Assembly: GCA_018266845.1 (NCBI GenBank)
Contig: JAFDZO010000032.1
Coordinates: 21,676 to 63,775 of the forward strand
Direction of reading: 5' to 3'
DNA length: 42,100 bases
Source: Bacteroidota bacterium
GTDB taxonomy: Bacteria; Bacteroidota; Ignavibacteria; Tepidaquicellales; Tepidaquicellaceae
This document shows positions 15,429-23,176 of this stretch, piece after piece. The notes below the pieces were generated by a model, which worked only from the letters and a program-made list of their open reading frames with translations, was not told the origin of the DNA and ran no database searches. The position numbers were made by a program, and so were the translations under genes. Each line of letters opens with the position of its first letter. Position 1 is the stretch's first letter.

Positions 15429-15437
15429 GAGTTTCAA
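15429..15437. repeat. Right copy of putative 9-bp target-site duplication
   Basis: GAGTTTCAA directly after the right inverted end; the copy at 15143-15151 is in the same orientation. Confidence 0.65.
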
Positions 15438-15510
15438 GGTTACTATATATGTGTTCTAAGATTGTCGTGGTAACGTATAATGAAATCAAATACGTAGAAA
15501 TCCTAATACA

Positions 15511-15541
15511 TTGAATATCCAAAGTCGTATTTTTATCTTCA
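15511..15541 (+). promoter_or_regulatory. Weak candidate promoter for tRNA-Leu
   Basis: TTG at 15511-15513 and TATCTTCA at 15534-15541, spaced 20 bp, loosely follow the Bacteroidota pattern (two mismatches in the -7 box) and end 10 bp before the tRNA. Position supports it more than sequence. Confidence 0.25.
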
Positions 15542-15551
15542 CTTCAAATCG

Positions 15552-15635
15552 GCTTAAATGGCGGAACTGGTAGACGCGCTGCATTCAGGGTGCAGTCCTG
15601 ATTTCAGGGTGAGGGTTCGAGTCCCTCTTTGAGCA
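15552..15635 (+). tRNA. tRNA-Leu, anticodon CAG
   Basis: An 84-nt class II tRNA. The acceptor stem pairs GCTTAAA (15552-15558) with TTTGAGC (15628-15634), discriminator A15635, no encoded CCA. D-stem GCG/CGC with GGTAGA in the loop; anticodon stem CTGCA/TGCAG (15579-15583 / 15591-15595) with loop TTCAGGG, anticodon CAG at 15586-15588; a long variable arm; T-arm GAGGG TTCGAGT CCCTC. The long variable arm and CAG anticodon assign leucine (CUG). It lies about 115 bp after the MITE-like element and 20 bp before recJ. Confidence 0.95.
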
Positions 15636-15655
15636 CTATTATATATTTATGAAAA

Positions 15656-17398
15656 TTGAATAAAAATTGGAAATTTAAAAACCTAAATAATGACGGATCA
15701 AGCATTGAAGACTTTAATAATCTAACGAATGAAATCAGAGGGCTAAAAACAAAGGTGCAGCTCCCCGACCTTGTTATCAAGCTTCTCTGTATGCGTGGAA
15801 TTACGAATTATGCGAAGACTGTAAAATTTTTCCGGCCCACAATTGAAAAACTTTACGACCCGTTTTTACTTAAAGACTGCAAAATTGCTGCCGAACGCCT
15901 TATAAAAGCAGTTGACAGCAAAGAAAAAATTATGCTCCTGGGTGATTATGATGTTGACGGCACCTGCGGAGTTTCAATGTTTTATCTGTTCCTCAAAAAT
16001 TTCGGACTGGATGCTTCGGTGTATATACCCGATAGAATCACTGAAGGTTACGGAATCTCAAAAAAATCTATTGATACTGCCGTTGAAGAAGGCATTAAGC
16101 TGATTGTTTCAATTGACTGCGGAATTACTGCTGCAGAGAAAATAGAATACGCAAAGTCAAAAGGAATTGAGTTTATAATTTGCGACCATCACCAGTCTCC
16201 CGATAATATACCGCAGGCTCTTGCTGTTATTGACCCTGTAAGAAAAGACTGCGAATATCCGTTTAAGGCGCTGTGCGGCACGGGTGTTGCATTCAAGCTT
16301 ATGCAGGCAATTTCGATTTTAAAGGGAACGCCTGAGCTTCCTAACTCGCTTTTGGATTTTGTCGCAATTGCAACTGCATCCGATATTGTCTCGCTCAGAG
16401 ATGAAAATAGAATTCTTGTGGCTGAAGGGTTCAAGATTTTAAATACAAATCCGCGCCCTGCTTTCAGAACTTTAGTAGAGATTTCGGGACTTGAAATTGG
16501 TAAGCTAAATACGAATAACATAATTTATACAATAGCTCCTCGCATAAATGCAGTGGGCAGATTAGGGGATGCAAAGCGGGCAGTTAAGCTGCTTACATCT
16601 GACAATCAGCATGATGTTGATGAGTTTTCGGACGTATTGAATTCCGAAAACGAAACAAGAAGGGAAATTGATAAAAATATTACTGATACCGCTTTTAAGA
16701 TGTACGAAGATGCTGAGGAATCAGAATACAAAAATGCAATTGTAATTCATAATGATACATGGCATCCCGGAGTAATAGGAATAGTTGCTGCGCGGCTAGT
16801 AGAAAAATTTAATCTTCCTTCAATTGTTCTCACAACTGTAAACGGTGTTGCAAAGGGAAGCGCAAGAAGCATTAACGGATTTAACATATACGAAGCTCTG
16901 AAAAAATGTGATAATCTTCTCGTTCAGTATGGAGGACACTTCCATGCAGCGGGGCTTGAAATAGAGGTTGCTAATATTGATGAGTTCAAAAAAGTTTTTA
17001 ATGAAGTAGCGGTGAAGGAATTAACTGATGAACAGCTTATTCCCGAAATTGAAATAGACAGCGAAATTACTTTTGATGAAATTGATGAAAGACTTGTAAA
17101 AATTCTAAGTTTCTTTGAGCCTTTTGGTCCGGGGAATACTCTTCCTGTATTCGTAACTAAAAGAGTTCAGATTGTAGGCGAAATAAAACACGCGAAATAT
17201 TTTACCACTCTGTTTAAACTTAAAGATGATAACGGAAATGTTTTTGAAGCGGTATTTTTCAATTCAAACGATTACAAGCCGTTCATAATGGAAGGCGCAT
17301 ATTGTGATGTTTGTTACAATATTGAAAAGTCAGAGTGGAGAGGATATTCAAAGATAAAGTTGAAAATAAAAGATTTAAAAGTTTATCAGCAGCAATAA
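15656..17398 (+). CDS. recJ: Single-stranded-DNA-specific 5'-3' exonuclease RecJ
   Basis: A 580-residue DHH-superfamily exonuclease, full length for RecJ. Motifs: GDYDVDG (D97, D99, D101), SIDCGI (D154) and CDHHQ (D177, H178, H179), which bind the catalytic metals, then the DHHA1 part with QYGGHFHAAGLEI (about residues 422-434) and a C-terminal OB-like region. RecJ degrades single-stranded DNA 5' to 3' in recombination and mismatch repair. The start is TTG at 15656; the nearby ATG at 15649 is out of frame and stops after four codons, and the N-terminal NWKF block is typical of RecJ starts. ruvC and ruvA follow downstream, giving a DNA-repair neighbourhood. Confidence 0.95.
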   Translation: MNKNWKFKNLNNDGSSIEDFNNLTNEIRGLKTKVQLPDLVIKLLCMRGITNYAKTVKFFRPTIEKLYDPFLLKDCKIAAERLIKAVDSKEKIMLLGDYDVDGTCGVSMFYLFLKNFGLDASVYIPDRITEGYGISKKSIDTAVEEGIKLIVSIDCGITAAEKIEYAKSKGIEFIICDHHQSPDNIPQALAVIDPVRKDCEYPFKALCGTGVAFKLMQAISILKGTPELPNSLLDFVAIATASDIVSLRDENRILVAEGFKILNTNPRPAFRTLVEISGLEIGKLNTNNIIYTIAPRINAVGRLGDAKRAVKLLTSDNQHDVDEFSDVLNSENETRREIDKNITDTAFKMYEDAEESEYKNAIVIHNDTWHPGVIGIVAARLVEKFNLPSIVLTTVNGVAKGSARSINGFNIYEALKKCDNLLVQYGGHFHAAGLEIEVANIDEFKKVFNEVAVKELTDEQLIPEIEIDSEITFDEIDERLVKILSFFEPFGPGNTLPVFVTKRVQIVGEIKHAKYFTTLFKLKDDNGNVFEAVFFNSNDYKPFIMEGAYCDVCYNIEKSEWRGYSKIKLKIKDLKVYQQQ

Positions 17399-17416
17399 TA
17401 ATTATTTTTCTTGTAT

Positions 17417-17436
17417 CCAGGCTCCGGCTTGGGAAT
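17417..17436. repeat. Dispersed palindrome fragment (reverse orientation)
   Basis: CCAGGCTCCGGCTTGGGAAT reads on the other strand as a near match of the ATTCCCAAGC-CGGA-GCTTGG palindrome seen at 1478-1493 and 2801-2824. It lies in the recJ-yebC gap. Confidence 0.5.
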
Positions 17437-17477
17437 GGAATAAAGTTCAAAAAAATTTTTAATAAGTTATAAATTTT

Positions 17478-17483
17478 AAGGAG
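17478..17483 (+). promoter_or_regulatory. Strong Shine-Dalgarno site of yebC
   Basis: AAGGAG five bases before the ATG at 17489. Most other genes here lack such a site, so it is notable and fixes the yebC start. Confidence 0.75.
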
Positions 17484-17488
17484 TAAAA

Positions 17489-18217
17489 ATGTCAGGACAT
17501 TCCAAGTGGGCAACGATTAAAAGAAAAAAAGCTTCAATCGATGCGGCAAGAGGAAAGGTTTTCACAAAGATTATAAAAGAAATCACTATAGCAGCGCGTG
17601 ATGGCGGCGGCGACCCTGCCGGAAACCCCAGGCTTCGCCTTGCAATTCAGCAGGCAAAAGGCAGCAACATGCCGCAGGATAATATTACCCGTGCTATAAA
17701 AAAAGGAACGGGTGAGCTTGAAGGCGTGAAGTATGAAGAAATTACCTATGAAGGATATGCTCCTCATGGAATTGCAGTGATGATTGAAAGCGTTACCGAT
17801 AACAGAAACAGAACTGTTGCAGAGCTGCGTCATATAATTTCAAAGAACAACGGCAATATGGGTGAGAGCGGTTCGGTTGCATGGATGTTCGACCGCAAAG
17901 GTGTAATCAATGTGGAGAAAACAGGAATAACAGAAGATGACCTTATGGAAGTAATTCTTGAGGCAGGCGCAGATGATTTAAAAAATGAAGGTGATTACTT
18001 TGAAGTAATTTCTTCAATGGAAAATTTTGAAAAAGTTCGTAAAGCGATAGAAGATAAAGGATGTAAAATTGAAAGCGCTTCGCTGCAATATCTTGCAAAA
18101 GATTTAGTTGCAATAGAAGGCAGCGCTCAGGATGCAGTGCTGAAATTTCTTGAAGCAGTTGAGGATAATGATGATGTACAGAATGTTTATTCAAACGCAG
18201 ATTTTCAATCAGAATAA
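17489..18217 (+). CDS. yebC: YebC/PmpR family protein
   Basis: A 242-residue protein of typical family length. It opens with the conserved MSGHSKWATIKRKKA block and continues with AARDGGGDPAGNPRLR, NMPQDNITRAIKKG, YEGYAPHGIAV and GNMGESGSVAWMF, all YebC hallmarks. YebC-type proteins were long annotated as DNA-binding regulators; some members act on the ribosome to ease translation of proline stretches. Which role applies here cannot be told from sequence. It sits between recJ and ruvC, a common placement next to ruv genes in many bacteria, with a 21-bp gap to ruvC. Confidence 0.95.
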   Translation: MSGHSKWATIKRKKASIDAARGKVFTKIIKEITIAARDGGGDPAGNPRLRLAIQQAKGSNMPQDNITRAIKKGTGELEGVKYEEITYEGYAPHGIAVMIESVTDNRNRTVAELRHIISKNNGNMGESGSVAWMFDRKGVINVEKTGITEDDLMEVILEAGADDLKNEGDYFEVISSMENFEKVRKAIEDKGCKIESASLQYLAKDLVAIEGSAQDAVLKFLEAVEDNDDVQNVYSNADFQSE

Positions 18218-18238
18218 TTTGTAGAATAATTTTTTCAC

Positions 18239-18805
18239 GTGAGAATAATGGGAATAGACCCCGGCACGGTTATTACCGGGATTGGAATAATTGAAATCAG
18301 GAACGACAGAATTTCTGCCATAGATATAGACTGCATTAATCTTAACAAAAAATTACCAATTCCCGAACGGTTAAAAATTATTTATGAAGTATGTTCGGAG
18401 AAAATGCTGAAGCATAAGCCGGATGAGTTTGCAATTGAAACGGCTTTCTATCATAAAAACATACAATCAACTTTAAAATTAGGGCAGGCAAGGGGAGTTG
18501 CCCTGATTGCTGCAGTAAATTCGAAATTGAATATTTCCGAATACTCTCCAAGAGAAATAAAAAAATCAGTAACAGGAAGCGGCGCATCATCTAAAGAGCA
18601 GGTGCAGTTTATGATAAAATCAATTTTATCATTGAAAGAAAATCCAAAGTTTATTGATTCATCCGATGCTTTAGCGGTTGCACTCTGCCATTATTTTTCA
18701 GGCGGCGCAGGCATACAAAATGGACTTAAAAAAACTCCCAAAAGCAAAAACTCATGGGGAAAATTTGTTGAGCAAAACCCCGATAAAATATTAGCAAGAA
18801 AATGA
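18239..18805 (+). CDS. ruvC: Holliday junction resolvase RuvC
   Basis: A 188-residue RNase-H-fold endonuclease. The acidic catalytic residues are in place: D7 (MGIDPGT), E67 (AIETAF), D140 and D143 (DSSDALAVALCH). The YSPREIKKSVTGSG block is typical of RuvC. It cuts Holliday junctions after RuvAB branch migration. GTG start at 18239; starting at the inner ATG (18248) would leave only three residues before the first catalytic Asp, so GTG is preferred. The C-terminal 25 residues are basic and lysine-rich, slightly longer than usual. The stop overlaps the ruvA start by four bases. Confidence 0.95.
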   Translation: MRIMGIDPGTVITGIGIIEIRNDRISAIDIDCINLNKKLPIPERLKIIYEVCSEKMLKHKPDEFAIETAFYHKNIQSTLKLGQARGVALIAAVNSKLNISEYSPREIKKSVTGSGASSKEQVQFMIKSILSLKENPKFIDSSDALAVALCHYFSGGAGIQNGLKKTPKSKNSWGKFVEQNPDKILARK

Positions 18806-19419
18806 TAGGACTTTTAAGAGGGAAAATATTATCCAGGAAAAATAACGAAGTTATACTCGATGTAAATGGAGTCGGCTATCATCTTTTTGTTTCCAAAAAA
18901 GCTCTCGAAAATTCTGCGTCAAATGAAGGTGAAAATATCTTTTACACCTACCTTGATGTAAAAGAAAACTCGCTGCAGCTTTTCGGTTTTGCAGATGAAA
19001 AGGAAAAGGAAATTTTTAAGCTGCTTATTTCCGTAAACGGAATTGGTCCAAAGCTGGCACATACAATTCTGGCAAATGCCGGGTTTGAAGATATTGTAAA
19101 TCTTATCGCCGGAAATAACCGTTTTGCTTTTAAAATTCCGGGACTTGGAAGTAAGAAGCTTGAAGTTGTTACGATGACTCTGAAAGATAAAATATTTAAG
19201 CTGGAGCATACTGAAAGTGATACTATAAATGGCGGAGAAATCGGAGTAGAAAAAGAGAATTCCCGATACGAAGCACTCTCTGCTTTACTTAATCTGGGTT
19301 ATAGCAGAAATGATGCGGAAAAAATTATCAGGGAAGTTTTAAAAGAAAATCAAAATACAAATCTCAATACGGAAGAACTTATCCGTAAATCTTTAGAATA
19401 TATTACCAATACAAAATGA
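18802..19419 (+). CDS. ruvA: Holliday junction branch-migration protein RuvA
   Basis: A 205-residue protein with the N-terminal OB-fold (MIGLLRGKIL ... VNGVGYHLFVS), two helix-hairpin-helix motifs (LISVNGIGPKLAHTIL and IPGLGSKKLEVV) and a C-terminal domain (from about 150, ALSALLNLGYSRNDAEKII) that contacts RuvB. It binds four-way junctions as a tetramer. It overlaps ruvC by ATGA at its start and the pyrophosphatase gene by ATGA at its end, so three genes are translationally coupled. ruvB is not in the window. Confidence 0.95.
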   Translation: MIGLLRGKILSRKNNEVILDVNGVGYHLFVSKKALENSASNEGENIFYTYLDVKENSLQLFGFADEKEKEIFKLLISVNGIGPKLAHTILANAGFEDIVNLIAGNNRFAFKIPGLGSKKLEVVTMTLKDKIFKLEHTESDTINGGEIGVEKENSRYEALSALLNLGYSRNDAEKIIREVLKENQNTNLNTEELIRKSLEYITNTK

Positions 19420-20111
19420 CAAGACATACATTAGAACCAATCTGGAAATCAATACGAACAATCATAAAATCCCATCCATGGCACGGCGTACCGATTGGGA
19501 AACATTCTCCCGCTATAGTAACAGCTTACATTGAAATTGTGCCGACAGACACAGTGAAGTATGAAATAGATAAGGCAAGCGGATATTTGAAAGTGGACAG
19601 ACCTCAGAAGTACTCAAACATTTGCCCGACTCCTTACGGGCTTGTTCCGCAGACATACTGCGCAGAGCGAGTTGCGGAAATTTGCAGGAGAGAAACAGGG
19701 AGAAAAGATATTATAGGAGACGGCGACCCGCTTGATATTTGTGTGCTGACAGAAAAAACAATTACGCACAGCGATATTTTATTGCAGGCATCACCTATCG
19801 GCGGATTCAGATTTATAGACGGCGGTGAAGCGGATGATAAGATTATTGCCGTAATGCACGGAGATAATATTTTCGGCGTGTGGGATGATATTACTGACTG
19901 CCCTACAACTTTAATTGACAGGCTGAAACATTACTTCCTTACATACAAAGATGCTCCGGGGGCGGAGAAATCTCATTGTGAGATTACCCATGTTTATGGA
20001 AGGGAAGAAGCATACGAAGTTATTGAAGCAAGTTATCAGGATTATCTTGATAAATATTCAAACCTTGATAAGCTGCTCAGGAATGATTTTGAAGATTTTG
20101 AGCTTGAGTAA
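19416..20111 (+). CDS. ppa: Family I inorganic pyrophosphatase
   Basis: A 231-residue soluble pyrophosphatase with the family I metal-binding motif DGDPLD (D102-D107), preceded by a KYEIDKASGYLKVDRP block that carries the Glu and Lys contacts for pyrophosphate and followed by DDKIIAV. It hydrolyses PPi to phosphate, pulling biosynthetic reactions forward. It is somewhat longer than bacterial enzymes of about 175 residues, with an N-terminal extension (about 25 residues, TLEPIWKSIRTI) and a longer loop. It overlaps ruvA by four bases, an unusual partner for a recombination gene. Its TAA abuts the stop of the convergent gene. Confidence 0.93.
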   Translation: MTRHTLEPIWKSIRTIIKSHPWHGVPIGKHSPAIVTAYIEIVPTDTVKYEIDKASGYLKVDRPQKYSNICPTPYGLVPQTYCAERVAEICRRETGRKDIIGDGDPLDICVLTEKTITHSDILLQASPIGGFRFIDGGEADDKIIAVMHGDNIFGVWDDITDCPTTLIDRLKHYFLTYKDAPGAEKSHCEITHVYGREEAYEVIEASYQDYLDKYSNLDKLLRNDFEDFELE

Positions 20112-20759
20112 TTAATTGCACGGGGCTTTATCTATTGCCTCGATTTGTTTTTTGAACGGCTCTGCATCCAAAGATTTTGGCTTGTCCTTTTGCATTTCAA
20201 GCAGTTTGTTCTGGAGCCGTTTAATTTCACCTTTATATTTACTGCGGCGTTCTTCTGTTTTTTCTTTTACAAATTTCTCTTTAGATTTTATCTCTTCTTT
20301 AATTTGCTTCACCGCCGGTTTCTTGTTCATCTCATTTTTGGCAACGAAAATTTTCTGTCCTATATCTTTTCCGGCTTCTGATTTCTGAAAAATTAAATTA
20401 TCAACTTTTTTATTGGCTGCCTTTTCTTCTTCCTTATTCTTAGCTTTTTTTAAATCGTTTTTTGCTTCTTCAATTTTTTTATCAAAGTCGGCATCGGATT
20501 TTTTTAGAGCATCATTAAATCCCGCAATCTTCTTTTCATCTGCCGAAGTAAGCTGTTTTAAATCTTTTTCGAGAGTTTCTTTTGCAGTAAGAGTGTCTTT
20601 TAAATCTTTTTTTATTTCCTCTTCTATCTTTTCACTTAGCTTGACGGAATCGCATTTTACCTGTTTGTAATCTTTTACCCATTTTTCTTCGGGAGAAGCG
20701 CAGGAGTAAAGAGATACGGCAGAAAAAAGAATTAATATGTAGTAAATATTTTTTATCAT
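20112..20759 (-). CDS. Coiled-coil lipoprotein of unknown function
   Basis: A 215-residue protein with a signal peptide and lipobox (LYSC, Cys20), then almost entirely Lys/Glu/Asp-rich heptad-like sequence with long coiled-coil potential (about 35-205). The mature part is extremely charged. A structural or envelope-spacing role is a guess. ATG at 20757-20759 was chosen over one 33 bases upstream because it gives a clean signal peptide. The gene is convergent with ppa, the two stop codons touching with no space for a terminator, and divergent from the cytochrome gene. Confidence 0.75.
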   Translation of the reverse strand: MIKNIYYILILFSAVSLYSCASPEEKWVKDYKQVKCDSVKLSEKIEEEIKKDLKDTLTAKETLEKDLKQLTSADEKKIAGFNDALKKSDADFDKKIEEAKNDLKKAKNKEEEKAANKKVDNLIFQKSEAGKDIGQKIFVAKNEMNKKPAVKQIKEEIKSKEKFVKEKTEERRSKYKGEIKRLQNKLLEMQKDKPKSLDAEPFKKQIEAIDKAPCN

Positions 20760-20876
20760 AATATTTACAAATTTACGAATTATTAATTTCAACTTTTAGT
20801 CATTTGTAACAGGATTTATATGGATTTTTTTATGCTTGAAAGGTATTATTGTAAACTTATAAAAACTAAACAAATT

Positions 20877-21371
20877 ATGAAAAACAAATTTCTAATTTTT
20901 ATTTATTCTCTGGTTGTAATTTTATCTCTAATAGTAATTAGAAGCGGAACTGAAATGAAGGCAGGAGAAAAAAATGGTGAGTCGTTTGTGCTTGCCGGAG
21001 ACAGCACTATTAACTGGGAGAAAATGAGTTTTGATGAAAGAAAAAACTATATGAAAAAAGTTGTTATGCCGGCTATGTATGAGGAGTTTAACAAATTTGA
21101 TTCAACACGTTTCTCTGCAATGAATTGCAGAACATGCCACGGCAGCGGAGTAAAAGCCGGTGATTTCAAAATGCCAAATTCTAGAATTGCAAAGTTAACT
21201 ATGAACTTTGAGGAGATGGCTCACGATAATCCTAACTATATGGAATTTATGGGTAAGGTAGTAAAACCGAAGATGGCAGCATTACTCGGCAAGCAGCCAT
21301 ATACGCACGATAATCCAACAGGTTTTGGCTGTCAGAGCTGCCATATGTTTGAAGAGTCTGAAAATAAATAA
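20877..21371 (+). CDS. Small secreted c-type cytochrome with two CxxCH motifs
   Basis: A 164-residue protein with an N-terminal signal/anchor segment (about 5-25) and two haem c attachment motifs, CRTCH (about residue 85) and CQSCH (about residue 153), about 70 residues apart. Methionines between them (NFEEMA, YMEFMG, KPKMAAL) could ligate the irons. I do not recognise the exact family; a periplasmic electron carrier is likely. The ATG at 20877 was chosen because a longer start at 20820 only adds 19 residues before the signal peptide. A good terminator follows. Confidence 0.8.
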   Translation: MKNKFLIFIYSLVVILSLIVIRSGTEMKAGEKNGESFVLAGDSTINWEKMSFDERKNYMKKVVMPAMYEEFNKFDSTRFSAMNCRTCHGSGVKAGDFKMPNSRIAKLTMNFEEMAHDNPNYMEFMGKVVKPKMAALLGKQPYTHDNPTGFGCQSCHMFEESENK

Positions 21372-21404
21372 ATCCTGAAGTGAGATAAAAGTTTTTGTAT
21401 AAAA

Positions 21405-21430
21405 AAAAGCCCGAATAGTTTCGGGCTTTT
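21405..21430. terminator. Bidirectional rho-independent terminator
   Basis: Stem AGCCCGAA (21408-21415) / TTCGGGCT (21420-21427) with loop TAGT, extended by A-tract/T-tract pairing to 21405 and 21430. It serves both the cytochrome gene and the convergent polysaccharide run that ends at 21455. Confidence 0.9.
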
Positions 21431-21454
21431 TCATTTTTATAACTATGTAAAAAA

Positions 21455-23158
21455 TTAGTAATCTACTTTTAATCCGAATGTAAAATAGTTATCCGTCATC
21501 TTTCTGTTTTCAAAAAGGTTGTCAAAAATTTTACTCATCCAATCCATGGTAATGTAGTATTGTTTTATCGGTTCTAATTCCAGATGCAGATTAAAGATTG
21601 TTCTATTCTTTCTGTTGCCCTGAAGAAATGCAGGAGTGGAAGTAGCATTACCTACTCCATTGCTTCTGTTTAAGTCTCCGCCGTATGTGCCAATTATCTT
21701 GCCTGTCGAATCTAAAATATTGCCATCACCTGAGCGTTGAAATTTAAAATCTATTCCTGCTCTTATACGCGAAGAAAACGGGTAATTCATTTGCACGGCT
21801 ATTTCATCTGAGTTTGGAGGAAGAGCATGCCCAATTGAATATCCCCAATTTGCATAAGTGCTCTTATTAGTTGTGTGCGAGTAAACGAATGGGTCTATTT
21901 TTGTGTACTCAACTTTCATCTCAAGATTAGGGATTGTAAAAGCATCTGACCAAAATCCGCCAAGCTGGTAAGCAAACTTGTTAATCTCTTTTGATTCCGG
22001 TTTGAATAGTGTCGAGAATTCCAAGTCATCAATCAACAGCGAGCCTTGAAAAGAAATATTGTCTGCCGGCTTAACCAAAGCATCGAAGCCAAGCATTGTA
22101 TTATTTATATCTTCATTATATCCTTGAGAGGGCTTATTGAATTCAGCCGATGCAAGAAAGCTGACAGGATTAAAAAACGTAAAACTGAAAGGGTTGTTCG
22201 GGATGATTACGCTTTCGTAAATTCCAAACTTAAATCCTTTTGAAAAATTTATATCAAGACGGTGAGAGGCAATATTTTTTGAATCAAGTTTTTTACCTAA
22301 TGAATCACCTCTGATGCTGCCGTACAAGAAAGTGTATCTGAACATTGAACTGTTCAAATCAAGCTTCGCAAAATCAAATGCAATTGAATTTCTCGAAAGA
22401 AATAAATTGTCAATAAAACCTTGTCCTAAGGAAAGAGGGTATCTACCGAGTGAAACCGCTATCCAATTTGTCTTTGCCTGATAGCGAAGATAACCTTCAT
22501 ATGTGTTATAATATGTTCTGCCGCCGTATGAAACTGTGCCCGTTGCATCAATTTTAGGGTTAGTTCTTCTCACAAAATCAAAATCTGCTTCAGAGCCTGA
22601 AACTTGCGCGCTGTTAGATGCCCTTAAATATGCAACTAAAATTCCGTTGAAATTAGCTTTAAACCTGAAGCCAAGTTCACCAATTAAAGATTTATGGCTT
22701 CCCATGGAGTCTCCTCTGGAAATTCTTTCGGTAAGACCTCCAATGCCATCCAGATAAAAACTAAAAGAAGAGTCTTTTTTTACATAAAGATACTTTTGTT
22801 TTTCGTTGTTAAAAATATCTGAAAATTTCGGCTTAGAGAAAAATGAAATTTCATTTTCACTTTTATCTTCTATGTTGTATTCTATAAAATATTTTTTGAG
22901 AATGCTTTTATCAGTTGAAGTAAGTTTGGTTTCCTTTTCTTTTATCTGAACCAACAGCTTCATTGCTTCAGCTTTTGAAATCGGAATCGCTGCCGGATTA
23001 TAATCTGTGATAATATTCTTATTGAACATCCTGTCGAGAAAAGAATAAATATTATCTTCTATACCTACTAACTCTACCTGAGCAAATGTTTTTCCACCGG
23101 TGAGAATAAGTAAAAATAAAATAAATAACGAAAGTTTTTTTATGGTATTCAAAGCCAA
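21455..23158 (-). CDS. Wzi-like capsule assembly / outer-membrane barrel protein
   Basis: A 567-residue protein with a signal peptide (about 1-26, ending TFAQ), a conserved N-terminal helical region (VELVGIEDNIYSFLDRMF ... PISKAEAMKLL) and a body of amphipathic beta strands ending in VDY, consistent with an outer-membrane barrel. The layout resembles the capsule-assembly Wzi family, whose members help tether or release capsule at the cell surface. It is the last gene of the glycan run, 18 bp after the aminotransferase gene, which supports the call. The start is a TTG at 23158 and is not secure; a TTG two codons in is also possible. Confidence 0.65.
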   Translation of the reverse strand: MALNTIKKLSLFILFLLILTGGKTFAQVELVGIEDNIYSFLDRMFNKNIITDYNPAAIPISKAEAMKLLVQIKEKETKLTSTDKSILKKYFIEYNIEDKSENEISFFSKPKFSDIFNNEKQKYLYVKKDSSFSFYLDGIGGLTERISRGDSMGSHKSLIGELGFRFKANFNGILVAYLRASNSAQVSGSEADFDFVRRTNPKIDATGTVSYGGRTYYNTYEGYLRYQAKTNWIAVSLGRYPLSLGQGFIDNLFLSRNSIAFDFAKLDLNSSMFRYTFLYGSIRGDSLGKKLDSKNIASHRLDINFSKGFKFGIYESVIIPNNPFSFTFFNPVSFLASAEFNKPSQGYNEDINNTMLGFDALVKPADNISFQGSLLIDDLEFSTLFKPESKEINKFAYQLGGFWSDAFTIPNLEMKVEYTKIDPFVYSHTTNKSTYANWGYSIGHALPPNSDEIAVQMNYPFSSRIRAGIDFKFQRSGDGNILDSTGKIIGTYGGDLNRSNGVGNATSTPAFLQGNRKNRTIFNLHLELEPIKQYYITMDWMSKIFDNLFENRKMTDNYFTFGLKVDY

Positions 23159-23176
23159 TGTGATTAAAATTAAAAA

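Noticed and set aside
15552..15635. tRNA-Leu as an integration (att) site
   Set aside because: No integrase gene and no duplicated tRNA 3' end were seen nearby; the MITE duplicates GAGTTTCAA, not tRNA sequence.
20768..20775. TAAATTTG -7-like box before the coiled-coil lipoprotein
   Set aside because: It matches the box exactly on the minus strand but no TTTG lies 19-21 bp upstream and it is only eight bases from the ATG.
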